The notes under the pieces: generated by a model
Databases searched by the model: none
Told to the model about the DNA's origin: nothing
The model's input: the letters and a program-made list of their open reading frames with translations, nothing else
Position numbers and translations under genes: made by a program
Shown here: positions 47,617 to 56,289 of the stretch, piece by piece
How positions within the stretch are numbered: position 1 is the first letter of the stretch
Layout: each line of letters begins with the position of its first letter
DNA from: Podocnemis expansa
Taxonomy: Eukaryota; Chordata; Testudines; Podocnemididae
NCBI GenBank assembly: GCA_007922195.1
Contig: ML681981.1
Coordinates: 9,861,369-9,925,368, forward strand
Direction of reading: 5' to 3'
Length of the DNA stretch: 64,000 bases

Positions 47617-47835
47617 CCAAAGGGGCAGCTGTGTTAGTCTAGTTCAGTAAAACAAACAAGGAGACTTAAGAAATTTATTTATTGCATGAGTTTTTCATGG
47701 GAGAAAATCCCACTTAATCAGGCACTTTGAAAGCATCTGATGAAGTAGGATTTTCTCCCATGAAAGCTCATGCAATAAATAAATTTGTTAGTTGTTAAGT
47801 GCCACAGGACTCTTTGTGTGTTCAGTTGATTCGGA
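47617..47835. mobile_element. Palindromic PLE unit with ribozyme core
   Basis: Left arm in - sense (CCAAAGGGGCAGCTGTGTTAG to CCCACTTAATCAGG), right arm in + sense (CATCTGATGAAGTAGG to GCCACAGGACTC). They join across CACTTTGAAAG (47724-47733). Possible flanking duplication TCAACTGATTTA and TCAGTTGATTCG (about three mismatches). Confidence 0.8.
47737..47765 (+). ncRNA. Hammerhead-like core in palindromic PLE unit
   Basis: CTGATGA (47737-47743) and GAAA (47762-47765) are intact around stem II GTAGGA/TCTCCCAT (one mismatch). GCTCATGC then AATAAATAAATTTG follows, so the cleavage U-H is missing and an AATAAA hexamer stands in its place. Confidence 0.65.
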
Positions 47836-47921
47836 TCTGTCCCATAGTTTCTTCAGTGTTTGTGTTTATTTTTTGAGAAGTGATGTCACCATTGCAGCAG
47901 TTTCATAATAATAAGCCAGAG

Positions 47922-48480
47922 CAGTGGATTCCAACCTTTGTAAGGCTAGGCACCCCTTTTTAAGTTAAAAAAAAAATTGGGGAGAACCCTTGTGCACCGC
48001 TGTGGAGCAGGAGTGCGCTGCAGGCAGAATCTGGCCCATGGAGGTCAGAATCTGGCCCTGCTCTCCTGCTGGGGAGTGAAGTCCCCCCGGGCAGGAGGCC
48101 ATAGCCGTGGCAGCGCCCACTCCTGGCAGGAGAATGGGGCCACAGTGGCTGCAGCACACGGCTATGGCTCACTGCCCCTGCCCAGGAGCTGCCTGCAGCC
48201 CCATTCACCTGCCAGGAGCAGGGGCTGTTGCAGCCATTGCCCCCAGCTAGTCCCTGCAGGGGAGTGGGGGCAGGCAGCCCCTGCAGAGGAGGAAAGTTGC
48301 ACCACTGCTGGCATCGGCAGCTGGTGAGTGGAGGCAGCAGGCAGCCCTCTGCAGCCCCCACACCCGCCAGGATCCAGCCGCAGCAGGAGCATCAGGGCCA
48401 CAGCTGGATTCTGGCCCCAGAGGGGAGCAGTACTGCAGACCCCTGGAAGAGGTCTGAGGATCCCAGATTGGGAACCACTG
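47922..48480. mobile_element. hAT-type element, 559 bp, GC-rich interior
   Basis: Terminal inverted repeats CAGTGGATTCCAACCTTTG (left) and CAGTGGTTCCCAATCT (right, reverse complemented). Flanks AGCCAGAG and GCCCAGAG agree at six of eight bases, compatible with a hAT duplication. Long overlapping frames on both strands (for example 116-145 codons) result from the GC-rich repetitive interior (recurrent CAGCCCCTGCAG/GGCAGC words) and are not genes. Confidence 0.75.
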
Positions 48481-49630
48481 GCCCAGAGCATTTTACTCAT
48501 GGCCATGAACCTCTTGTGTGCCGTGCATGTCATGCATGCCAGGTATCCTTGTGAGAACAGCCTGAGCACTGCATTTTCAGTACATTTGTTGTTGTACATC
48601 GTTTCATCCCTCTAGTCCCCCTTTAGGCCTGGGTAATCACCCTATGGCTTAGGCTACACTGAGGGAACTGCTCGACCTATTGGTAGTTAACTCACCCTCA
48701 AGCTGTGTGCTTATATACTCATGTGAGGGAAAATTCGCATTAAGGGGGGCTGGAAGTCAGCATTGTAACTCCAGCCCTGCAAGAGTCGTAGCTTTCTGTT
48801 CGACCTTAGTAAGCCAGGTCTGTGTGAGAATGTACGAATCACAGACTTTGATTGCCTGGAGGACCTGTCCCAGAATTCTGCTGAGCTGCACCTTGTGCCA
48901 CTTAACCATGAAGCCCTGCCTGCATCGCTGGGAAGGCCTGATTGCCATTTTCTGTCTAGGCACTGTGGAGAGCTTAGCAAACCTGCCCCAGCTCTCTGTC
49001 TCCCTCTGTGTGTGCGTGCGCGTGCGTGTGAGTGTGAGAGACAGATGTACACAGGCACCCAGGGAGCTGTTCTGGGCAGGATTCCAAAACACAGCGAGAG
49101 ATGCTGCAGATGAGTGTGAGCTCCAGGAAGAACACTGTTCAGATGCCAGTCCCATACATTGTCACTTGAGGAGGAGGGGCAGGGTGCAATATGTGCTCGC
49201 CTCCACACACAGGGCCATAACTACTCTGTTGAGCCTGGGGGACCCTGCTGTGCAACCCCTCACTCAGCTCTGGGTCCTCCCTCCACCACCGGGGGACTCT
49301 GTGACTCCATCTGGCTCAGGGCTTCCTTCCCTCCTAACTCCATGAGCCCCTCCCGACCACTAGGGACCCTGAAGGCCCACACCCAACTCTGGGCTTCCCT
49401 GCCCAGAGCCCAGCAACTGCTGCCATCCCAGCTCTTTCCTTCCCTTTTGGGGCCACTGCATTCTGCAGTGCGGCCTGGGTTGGAGAGAGGGGGGTTAAAA
49501 TTTTCCCTGCCCGGGCTAGGTGAAGCAGCCCTAGGGGCTGGCAGCTCTTCTCTCCCTGCTACACAGACAGGGCAGGAAAAGCATTTCCTGTTTCTCTATG
49601 AGAAGGGGAGGGGAGGGGAGCATTGAATCA
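48481..49630. other. GC-rich block with overlapping open frames, unidentified
   Basis: Between a hAT element and AT-rich DNA lies a GC-rich segment with a 221-codon + frame (48680-49345), a 155-codon + frame (49159-49626) and a 165-codon - frame (48711-49208), all overlapping. Overlap on both strands argues against real genes. A TG/CG-rich run occupies 49010-49042. It could be the interior or LTR of an unrecognised repeat (LTR-like pieces such as GGGGGACCCTGCTG near 49228), but no termini were identified. Confidence 0.45.
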
Positions 49631-49927
49631 TGGTAGGACAGATGTCTTTTCACAAGCCCCAGCTCTTCCTTGCTTCCAGAGGTGCATGCTCATTTCACAG
49701 GAGCTGAGGGAATGTCAATGGTATTTCTAAATTGCTGTATTGGGTATTTGCTTTTGGTTCCCTGTGTGTAAAACTACTACACTATTATGGATGCATCCAG
49801 ATCAGATACAAAATTCATGAAGGCAGTCATGCAATCCTTAAAATAGGTTCAAAGCCCCACCTTCTACAAGCATTGCTTTACACATATGGAATACAAAGCG
49901 ACATCTTGTGGAAGAGCTACCTACCTA

Positions 49928-50035
49928 GGTTCAAAGAAGCAGCTATGTCGGTCTAGTTCAGCAAAAAAAGCAAGGAGTCCTGTGGCACTTAAAGACTAAC
50001 AGATTTATTTTTCGCTTGAGCTTTCAAATTGTTAT
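49928..50035 (-). mobile_element. PLE tail, - orientation, truncated
   Basis: On the + strand it runs from AGGTTCAAAGAAGCAGCTATG through GTCCTGTGGCACTTAAAGAC to TTTATTTTTCGCTTGAGCTTTC, then breaks off at the ribozyme region. Confidence 0.75.
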
Positions 50036-50373
50036 TTTCTATTTCATAGATTTCAGTGTGGATTTTATTTTGCATCACTTTATTTTTGTGTACTTTGTAT
50101 TTTTTATTTTCTTTTGGCCTGGTTGGTTTGGGTGGGTTTGTTTATTTGTCTGTTTTGTATTTACCTTATACCACATGCCATGGCAGGCTCAGTCCTGTCC
50201 ACAGCACTTTTACATATTTAGGGACACCTCGTGTGCTCCATTTACAAGTATGGTAGTCAGGAAAACAGGTTAAAAAGTCTTCCATTGTAGCAGAGAGAGA
50301 AAGCATAAGCCAATGAAGAATCCTACTCCTTCTCGCCAACTCTACAGAAACCTGTAGATCAAGCTCTGGACAG
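50036..50373. other. Non-coding stretch
   Basis: T-rich sequence with G/T-rich runs (50110-50155). No gene was recognised. Confidence 0.45.
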
Positions 50374-50533
50374 TTAAACGAGGAGTCTGGTGCCACTTTT
50401 AAAGACTAACCCATTTATTTATCACATTTCTCCCATGAACGCTCATGCAATAAATAAATGGGTTAGTTTCTAAAGGTGCCACAGGACTCCTTGTTTGTTT
50501 TGCTGAACTAGACTAACACAGCTACCTCTTTGG
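50374..50533. mobile_element. Palindromic PLE unit with perfect 12-bp target duplication
   Basis: Left arm in - sense (ACGAGGAGTCTGGTGCCAC to ATTTATCACA), right arm in + sense (TCTCCCATGAACGCTCATGC to CTAACACAGCTACCTC). The identical 12-mer AGCTCTGGACAG flanks it at 50362-50373 and 50534-50545, so the 160-base palindrome inserted as one unit. Only the second half of the ribozyme (CCCAT-GAAC-GCTCATGC) is left at the centre. Confidence 0.85.
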
Positions 50534-50739
50534 AGCTCTGGACAGCTGAGGCTTTTCAGAAACCCTGAGGAATTGGGACTAGGGATAAGCTGTTTTCCAT
50601 AGCATACTCCCTCTTCAGAATTGTTTTATGCAGAATCCTATTCCACAAAACCAAGCCTGTTTTGAAAGACAAGTGTTGGGCCATGTATGGAGTAGGAAGA
50701 TGTTTCCCAGGACAATTGAGTTATCATGGGAGACAGAAG

Positions 50740-50899
50740 CAATGTTCCTTCTAAGGTCATGATGCAGCTGACCAAGTTATGGATGCACTTGGGGAGCCGA
50801 CGAGCAGGGCTCCAGCACCGGGTCATGGAAACAGGAGAGAACTTGCTCAGCTGCATCCAAAAGTTGCTATGCTGCATCATCAGCTTAGAGGGAACATTG
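50740..50899. mobile_element. Fold-back MITE, 160 bp
   Basis: CAATGTTCCTTCTAAGG at the left and CAATGTTCCCTCTAAGC (reverse complement of the right end) begin arms that stay complementary for about 50 bases (ATGATGCAGC..., TGGATGCA...). Flanking 8-mers match at about five of eight positions. It is hAT-like by its ends. The open frames on both strands here (108-110 codons) are read-throughs of the fold-back arms. Confidence 0.75.
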
Positions 50900-51531
50900 C
50901 AGGGAAGGGCAGCGAGGTTGGAGACAGTGGGAGAAGTGAGCAATGGTCAGAGGCAGCAGAGAAGCAGTGGCATGGCAAGAGGCGGTACCGGGCGGGGAGG
51001 GGGAGCATGGCATGGTCCGGGAAGCCATGACATGTTTAGATTTTCTCATAGCCCCTAATGCAGCTTACTGCTTTGTTAAAATTGTGTTTCACTAGTCCTA
51101 AACAGGACATGGAATACTAAGAAACAAAAATACAAAGGATAAAAGTTTAAAACTGAATGTAGATTACTTTCAATTTTTAGCACAACTTATTGCTGTGAAC
51201 CATTATATTCCACAATGAAATTTGTTAAATCGAAACATTGTGCAGTACTTAGAAAGCAGCACCTGTGAGAGCTTTTACATGCTGCATTAACAAGTTACTG
51301 ACCAGATTTAAAAAAAAACAAAAAAAAAACCAAAACTTGCCACTAGCCTGCAGTGTTCCACATCCAGCAACAGCTAAGTTTTTACTGTAGAGGCCTAGTT
51401 TTCATGGTAACCTTGAGTAATTATTAGAATCTGACATTATCAGGATCAATATTTGCCCTCTTTTTAAGATAAAATTAAAGTGCACAATAAATGTTAAGCT
51501 TAGTAATTTTGGAATAGGTAAAAATATGTGG
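50900..51531. other. Non-coding stretch
   Basis: GC-rich at the left (to about 51050), then AT-rich. I see no gene. Confidence 0.45.
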
Positions 51532-51611
51532 CTATATGCCTCAGTGCAGCTCTCGAAGGTTTAATAATCGAGTTGTGCAGCTCTTGAGTTCCATAAGTTT
51601 GGCCACCCCTG
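51532..51611. mobile_element. Right end of a hAT-like element
   Basis: CAGTGCAGCTCTCGAAGG and TTGTGCAGCTCTTGAG are duplicated internally, and the sequence ends TTTGGCCACCCCTG, the usual right terminus of CAGGGGTGGCCAAAC-type hAT MITEs. The left terminus is missing. Confidence 0.55.
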
Positions 51612-51737
51612 CCATATGACATGGTCATAAGTTTTTTGTGTATATATCATGACAAGATTAGAGAAGATATTTGAAGAATGTTATAAAGCTTTTCTTTTTA
51701 AAAAAATGTATTGGAATTATATCAGTGTACTTGTTTT

Positions 51738-51897
51738 GCCTGGTTACTTACGCATACCTGGAAATACTGCCTTCAGTTTGTTTTTAAATTAGTTACAGTG
51801 ATACCAAATTAGAGGGGGAGATAAATTAAATTTTAAAAAAAAATCTTCCAGAAATGAACTGAAAGCAGTATTTTCAGGTATGCATAAGTAACCAGGC
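51738..51897. repeat. Inverted repeat, 43-bp arms
   Basis: GCCTGGTTACTTACGCATAC (51738 on) is complementary to GTATGCATAAGTAACCAGGC (51878-51897). The match runs over about 43 bases on each side (51738-51780 and 51855-51897) around a 74-base AT-rich centre. The clear mismatches are transitions. It is probably a small DNA transposon or fold-back element; no target duplication was confirmed. Confidence 0.8.
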
Positions 51898-51899
51898 CT

Positions 51900-53510
51900 A
51901 GCAGAGGTCCCCCTGTGTGAATGTGGGAATTTTCTCCCTTTCCGTTTTCTTGTTTTTGTTTGAAAGCTTTCCTACCTTTCAGGGGGGGATGTACAATATC
52001 AAACTTTAATGACATGACACTTTTAGCTACAAAGAAGCTGTTTCTGGACCATCACTAAAGTTTGTGTGTTCGGGCCTGAGGCAGATGAATCCTGGGGAGG
52101 AAATTCTACATTCAGTGGAGGAAGGAGGACATATAGTATTTGGAAATGGCTGCTTATAAGGCATGGCTTTCTTAAGAAACCGAAGGAGGTACAGGCTGAG
52201 CCCCAGGCAGAGTCATGAGAAAGAGAAGCCTAGCAAGGATGCCTGATGCCAGTAACATCGCGGGAATAAAGTTTGGTCTTGTTGACAATCTAAGTGATCT
52301 TCCTCTTGTTGCAGTACCACCAGAGACTTTTCTTTGACAGGTTGATTTTGTCTTTTAAGGTGGAGTCATTTGGAACGATAGAGCCAGTCTGAAAGAAGTG
52401 ATTTAAGAGTGAAGAAATACAGGCATAGACATGGGATTAACTGCCATTATATGAAATCTTCAGATGTGCTTCTAGTGACCATAAGTGGGGACTTCATGAC
52501 TCCCCACTTTGCACTTTAGCCAGTTAGAAGATGTGGACCTCGTACTTGCAAGCTGCACCGAGTGGCAAGGCCTGTCTGTATCCTTCATGGAGTTGCACAG
52601 TGTTCTTCCTGCAGTTATTGAATGGTTAAGACGAAGATGAGCATATTAGACTTGACAGTCTATGTAGATGCAATCACAGTACGGGGGGACACGTTCACAC
52701 ATGCACACATGCATATTATATTAAAATATATCATCCTTAGGTGTGTAGATTTGCTTCTGAGAATAATACATGCAGAATTGTGTGGGTCTGCGGCACTTTA
52801 CTTAGAGTAATGGCACTTTGTTGAAGTATATTAATGGAAGGAAAAACAACATAGCATTAATTACAAATTTTTTTGTCTGCATCTTTGTCTGCATGTTTCT
52901 GGCAAGTTGTCAATGTGATTAGGTGGTAATCTGACACACAGACAGATCTTCCTCAGAGTTCTTCCAGTCCTGGTGGTTCTATTCACTCTGCCAAAGTGTT
53001 AAAAATCCTGATTGCGACAAAAGTAAAGTTTACTGCTTCCTTTTAAAGAATGTGGCTACCTGTGTATACGTCTGTTTATTGAACTGTCAGCTGTACAGAA
53101 AGGATATTATTAATTATCCTGTGACACCCTTTATATAATTCAAGTAATATTTACATTAAAAAATATATATCCCATCTAAAAGGAGACTTTTAATATATAG
53201 TGTACAATGGACATACAGGAATGTGTTTTCCCATTGCTCTGTGTCTACATGGCTCCCCGTTCTCTTACTAGAATTTAGAGAGACTGCAAGAGGAAATGAT
53301 ATACTTGTGATTCAACTGGTGATTATTTTAAAAGAAACATTTTTTTACTTTGTTTGAAATTACTGGTATCTGTAGAATTTGTTTATGTGATGCATGAAAT
53401 GTAATGTGCAGTGGGGAGTCATATAGCCAAATTTTAAACAGGTACTCTATTTTGTTTGTATTGTTTTAGTTCTATCAAAAGTAAATAAATTACTGGAAGA
53501 ATACCAAACA
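51900..53510. other. AT-rich non-coding stretch
   Basis: I see no gene. A (T)nCAG(TAC) site near 52305-52318 looks like a splice acceptor, but no exon could be supported. Confidence 0.45.
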
Positions 53511-53750
53511 AATTACTGGAAAACAAACAAAAAATTGCCTGTGGCACTTAAGGATTAACAAATTTATTTAATGCACAAGCTTTTGTGGGAGAAAATCCCA
53601 CTATATCAGATGCTTTGAAAATGGGGGAACTTACAGAATAAGAGGAAATAAATGCAGGGAAGGGTAAGTCATAGGATCAGGTCACACTGTAACAGCAAAT
53701 CAAAGCAGTTATTAAGATTCAAACACTAGGGAACAGCATATAGAGGAAGG

Positions 53751-53870
53751 CCACGATCCAAAGGGGTAGCCGTCTTCAAAGCGTCTGATGAGGTGGGATT
53801 TTCTCCCCCAAAAGCTCATGCAGAAAATAAATTTTAGTCTTAAAGTGCCACAGGACTCCTTGTTTTCTGT
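53751..53870 (+). mobile_element. PLE tail inserted inside PLE copy A, 14-bp target duplication
   Basis: CATATAGAGGAAGG flanks it exactly at 53737-53750 and 53871-53884. The insert starts with the - sense end (CCAAAGGGGTAGCCGT), switches to + sense at TTCAAAGCGTCTGATGAGG, and ends GCCACAGGACTCCTTG. The inverted left arm is thus cut to about 20 bases. Core CTGATGA is intact and the second box is CAAAA. Confidence 0.85.
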
Positions 53871-53894
53871 CATATAGAGGAAGGTGAGGTCAAT

Positions 53895-54569
53895 TCACCT
53901 GTTGTAATGAGAGAAAAACCCAAAGTCCCTATTAAGCCCTGGAGCAATGCAATCAAATTTGCAAATAAATTCAATCTCAGCAACTTCTCTTTGAAGCCTG
54001 CATCTGGTATTCTTCCATCTGAGCACAGCAATTAGCAAATTGTCAATGGAGTGATCATAAAGATTGAAATTTTCACCCACTGGTTTTACATTATTGGGAT
54101 TTTTTATGTCAGATTTGTGCCCATTTATTCTTTTGTACAGAGATTGTCCTATTTGTCCAATGTATAAGGCAGAGTGGCATTTCTGGCACATGATGGCATA
54201 AATCGCATTGGTCGATGAGCAGGTAAATGTGCCCTTGATAGAGTAGCTGGTTTTATTAGGTCTTCTAATACTGTCTTTTGTGCAGATATGTTGGCAGTGT
54301 GGTTTGTTGTAGGGATATGTGCCTACTTTAATGGTTCTGCTGTGAGGTCTGTAGTTGCTAGTAAGTATCTGCTTAAGGTTGAGGGACTGTCTGTAAGGGA
54401 GGAGAGGTCTGTCTCCCAAGGCTTCAGAGAGTGAAGAATAATCTTGTAGAGTAGGCTGCAGATGATATGCTGTAGATGTCTGACTTGGGGGTTGTAGGTG
54501 ATAAGTAAAGGCATTCTGTTGTTTTCCTTCTTGGGCTTCTCCTGTAGCAGTTGACTTTGGAATACCCAC
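53895..54569 (-). CDS. PLE GIY-YIG endonuclease domain (224-codon open frame)
   Basis: This is the longest intact element-derived frame in the window. Residues 1-110 are a linker ending in a basic stretch. The GIY-YIG fold covers about 122-205: IYAIMCQKC (123-131), LYIGQIG (135-141), arginine R147 in SLYKRING, and a glutamate-rich helix EVAEIEFICKF (195-205) that should supply the catalytic E. The cysteine pair CQKC matches the zinc-linked form in PLEs. The enzyme nicks target DNA so the element can prime its cDNA. The start is arbitrary: the methionine lies inside the former polyprotein, and the RT upstream is broken. It is probably an open relic, not an expressed gene; the glycine-threonine-glycine motif here reads GQIGQ. 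Confidence 0.7.
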   Translation of the reverse strand: MGIPKSTATGEAQEGKQQNAFTYHLQPPSQTSTAYHLQPTLQDYSSLSEALGDRPLLPYRQSLNLKQILTSNYRPHSRTIKVGTYPYNKPHCQHICTKDSIRRPNKTSYSIKGTFTCSSTNAIYAIMCQKCHSALYIGQIGQSLYKRINGHKSDIKNPNNVKPVGENFNLYDHSIDNLLIAVLRWKNTRCRLQREVAEIEFICKFDCIAPGLNRDFGFFSHYNR

Positions 54570-54603
54570 CTGGCTCTGTCAATCGGTTTCTTCAATTCCA
54601 TGG

Positions 54604-54755
54604 GTGGGTACTGTAGTTTTCAAAATGCTTGATAGAGATTCTGAAGGTGTTTGTCTCTTTCTGAGGGATCAGAGCAAATACGGTTATATCTTACGGCTTG
54701 GCTGTAGACAATGGATTGTGTGGTGTGTTTTGAATGATAGCCCGAGGAATGTAGG
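54604..54755 (-). pseudogene. PLE copy A reverse transcriptase C-terminal remnant
   Basis: On the - strand this matches the segment of copy B around 55966-55808 (about 150 aligned bases, shared words such as CTGTAGACAATGGAT and CTTGATAGAGAT). The 54755 side is truncated, so the catalytic RT core is lost. Confidence 0.7.
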
Positions 54756-54919
54756 TAACTATACCGATCATTGCTTGCCAAATTATGCTGCTTTTAAAAA
54801 CCTCAATGTCAATATTTCATCAATTTCAAAAGGGATAGCCGTGTTAGTCTAGTCCAGTAAAAAAACAACAAGGAGTTGTGTGGCACTTTAAGACTATCAG
54901 ATTTATTTTTTGCATGAGC

Positions 54920-54948
54920 TTTCATGGGAGAAGATCCCACTTCCTCAG
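54920..54948 (-). ncRNA. Hammerhead-like core of PLE copy B
   Basis: On the - strand CTGAGGA (54948-54942), an extra A, stem II GTGGGA/TCTCCCAT with a CTTC-type loop and GAAA (54923-54920) are all intact. It lies downstream of the GIY-YIG gene in the same transcript. GCTCATGC is followed by AAAAAATAAATC, so no U-H site follows stem III. Confidence 0.7.
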
Positions 54949-55084
54949 ATGCTTCAAAGATGGGTGAACTTACAGAAAGGAATGAAACTAAATGCAAGGG
55001 GGTGTAAAACATAGGATTAGGTCATACAGTAACAGCAAATCAGAGCAGTTTACAGGCTCAAACCATGGGAAGCCTGAAGTCAAG

Positions 55085-55396
55085 TTACCCTTTGTAATAG
55101 GAAAAGAACCCATAGTCTCCATTGAGTCCTGCTTTCACAGAATTTAGCTTGCATATTAATTCGAGTTCAGCTGTTTCTCTTTGGAGTCTTGATGTCCCAG
55201 GTACATCTCTAATGACAGGCATTAACAAATCAGTCATCGAGTGGTTAGGAAGATGGAAGTGCTCAGCAACTGGTTTCTTTGTTCTTTGATTTCTGATATC
55301 AGCTCTGAGCTCATTCAGCCTCTTACGCAGCGATCTTCCTGTTTGTCCAATATATAGGGTGTTGGGGCATTTCTTGCACATGATGGTGTAGACCAC
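55085..55396 (-). pseudogene. PLE copy B GIY-YIG endonuclease domain
   Basis: A 103-codon open stretch covers the whole GIY-YIG core: VYTIMCKKC (residues 2-10), LYIGQTGRSLRKRLNEL (14-30), the HFHLPNHS block, and ETAELELICKLNSVKAGLNGD near the end with the expected catalytic glutamate. All landmark residues look intact here, better than in copy A, but the frame is closed a little upstream by a stop or shift, so the RT-endonuclease fusion is broken. Confidence 0.75.
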
Positions 55397-55921
55397 ATTA
55401 GTAGATGAGCAGGTAAATGAGCCTTTGATGGAGTAGGAGGCTTGATTAGGACCTATGATGGTGTCTGTTGTGTAGATATGTGGGCAGACTTGGCAGCGTG
55501 GTTTTTTGCAGGGGTGTGTGCCTGCTTCAATGTTTCTGTTGTTAGATCTGTAGTTGCTGGTGAGAATCTGTTTAAGATTAGGGAGCTGCCTGTAAGCAAG
55601 GAGTGGTCTGTCTCCTAATGCTTGAGAGAGAGAGGGATCATCTTTTAGAATAGGCTGTAGGTCCTTAATGATCTGTTGCAGAGGTCTGACTTGGGGGTTG
55701 TATGTGGTGACTAGTGGTGTTCTGTTGTTTTCTTTCTTGGGTCTCTCCTGTAGTAGATGACTTCAGGGAACCCGTCTAACTCTGTCAATTTGTTTTCTTA
55801 CTTCCCCAGGTGGGTACTGTAGTTTCAAGAATGCTTGATAGAGATCCTCAAGATGTCTGTCTCTGTCTGAGGGATCAGAGCAGATGTGGTTATATCTTAG
55901 GGCTTGGCTGTAGACAATGGA

Positions 55922-56281
55922 TCATGTGGTGTGTTTAGGATGGAAGCTCGAAGGATGTAGGTAACTATACCAACCAGTAGGTTTTCGGTATAGGGTGGTG
56001 GTGATGTGTCTATCCCTGATTTGTACTGTAGTGTCAAGAAAGTGGATCTCCTGTGTGGAGTGTTCCAGGCTCAATCTGATGGTGTTGTGGAAATTATTGA
56101 AATCTCTGTGAAAATCTTCAAGAGCATCCCTGCCATGTGTCCAGATGATAAAGCTGTCATCAGTGTAACGCAGGTAAAGAAGAGGTGTTTTGGGATGAGA
56201 CTTGAGGAAATGTTGTTCTAAGTCACCCATAAAGATTTTGGCATATTGTGGGGCCATGCAGGTGCCCATTAGCAGTGCCAC
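55922..56281 (-). pseudogene. PLE copy B reverse transcriptase core remnant
   Basis: A 119-codon stretch carries the PLE RT palm: GTCMAPQYAKIFMGDLEQHF (residues 6-25), the catalytic motif RYTDDSF (38-44), HFLDTTVQI (80-88) and LYRKPT (97-102). The two aspartates of motif C are present. N-terminal RT motifs, including the first catalytic aspartate, lie beyond the truncation at 56285, so no active enzyme is possible. The stop at its C-terminal end interrupts the run into the endonuclease linker. Confidence 0.8.
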
Positions 56282-56289
56282 TGATTTGG

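Larger units (their letters stand above)
53515..54755 (-). mobile_element. Penelope-like element, copy A
   Basis: On the - strand the order is RT C-terminus (54755-54604), linker plus GIY-YIG endonuclease (54569-53895), 3' untranslated region with a decayed hammerhead, ending near 53515 without the final GGCTACCCC end. A younger PLE tail is inserted in the 3' untranslated region. The RT segment ends about 70 bases short of the next copy (54826), which has the same orientation. PLEs combine a telomerase-like reverse transcriptase with a GIY-YIG nuclease. Confidence 0.85.
54826..56285 (-). mobile_element. Penelope-like element, copy B, 5' truncated
   Basis: From 56285 down: RT palm and thumb (56281-55922), a broken linker (55920-55400), GIY-YIG domain (55396-55085), 3' untranslated region, hammerhead-like core, and the complete 3' end GGCTATCCCTTTTGAAA at 54826. 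The 5' half is missing. Copy B follows copy A head-to-tail in the same direction with a 70-base spacer, as in the partial tandem arrangements known for PLEs. The two copies are clearly different in sequence, so the arrangement is not a recent duplication. Confidence 0.85.

Noticed and set aside
47960..48599. Several 100-145-codon frames on both strands
   Set aside because: They fall almost wholly inside the 559-bp hAT element with a repetitive GC-rich interior; low-complexity residues and two-strand overlap argue against coding.
48680..49345. 221-codon open frame as a gene
   Set aside because: It overlaps a 165-codon frame on the other strand in GC-rich DNA and shows no recognisable domain, so it is described only as part of an unidentified block.
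50638..51058. Overlapping + and - frames of 101 and 110 codons
   Set aside because: They mirror each other because they read through the arms of the fold-back MITE at 50740-50899.
52290..52400. Possible exon after an acceptor-like TTCCTCTTGTTGCAG
   Set aside because: No open frame with recognisable protein follows and no donor could be paired; acceptor-like sites arise by chance in T-rich DNA.
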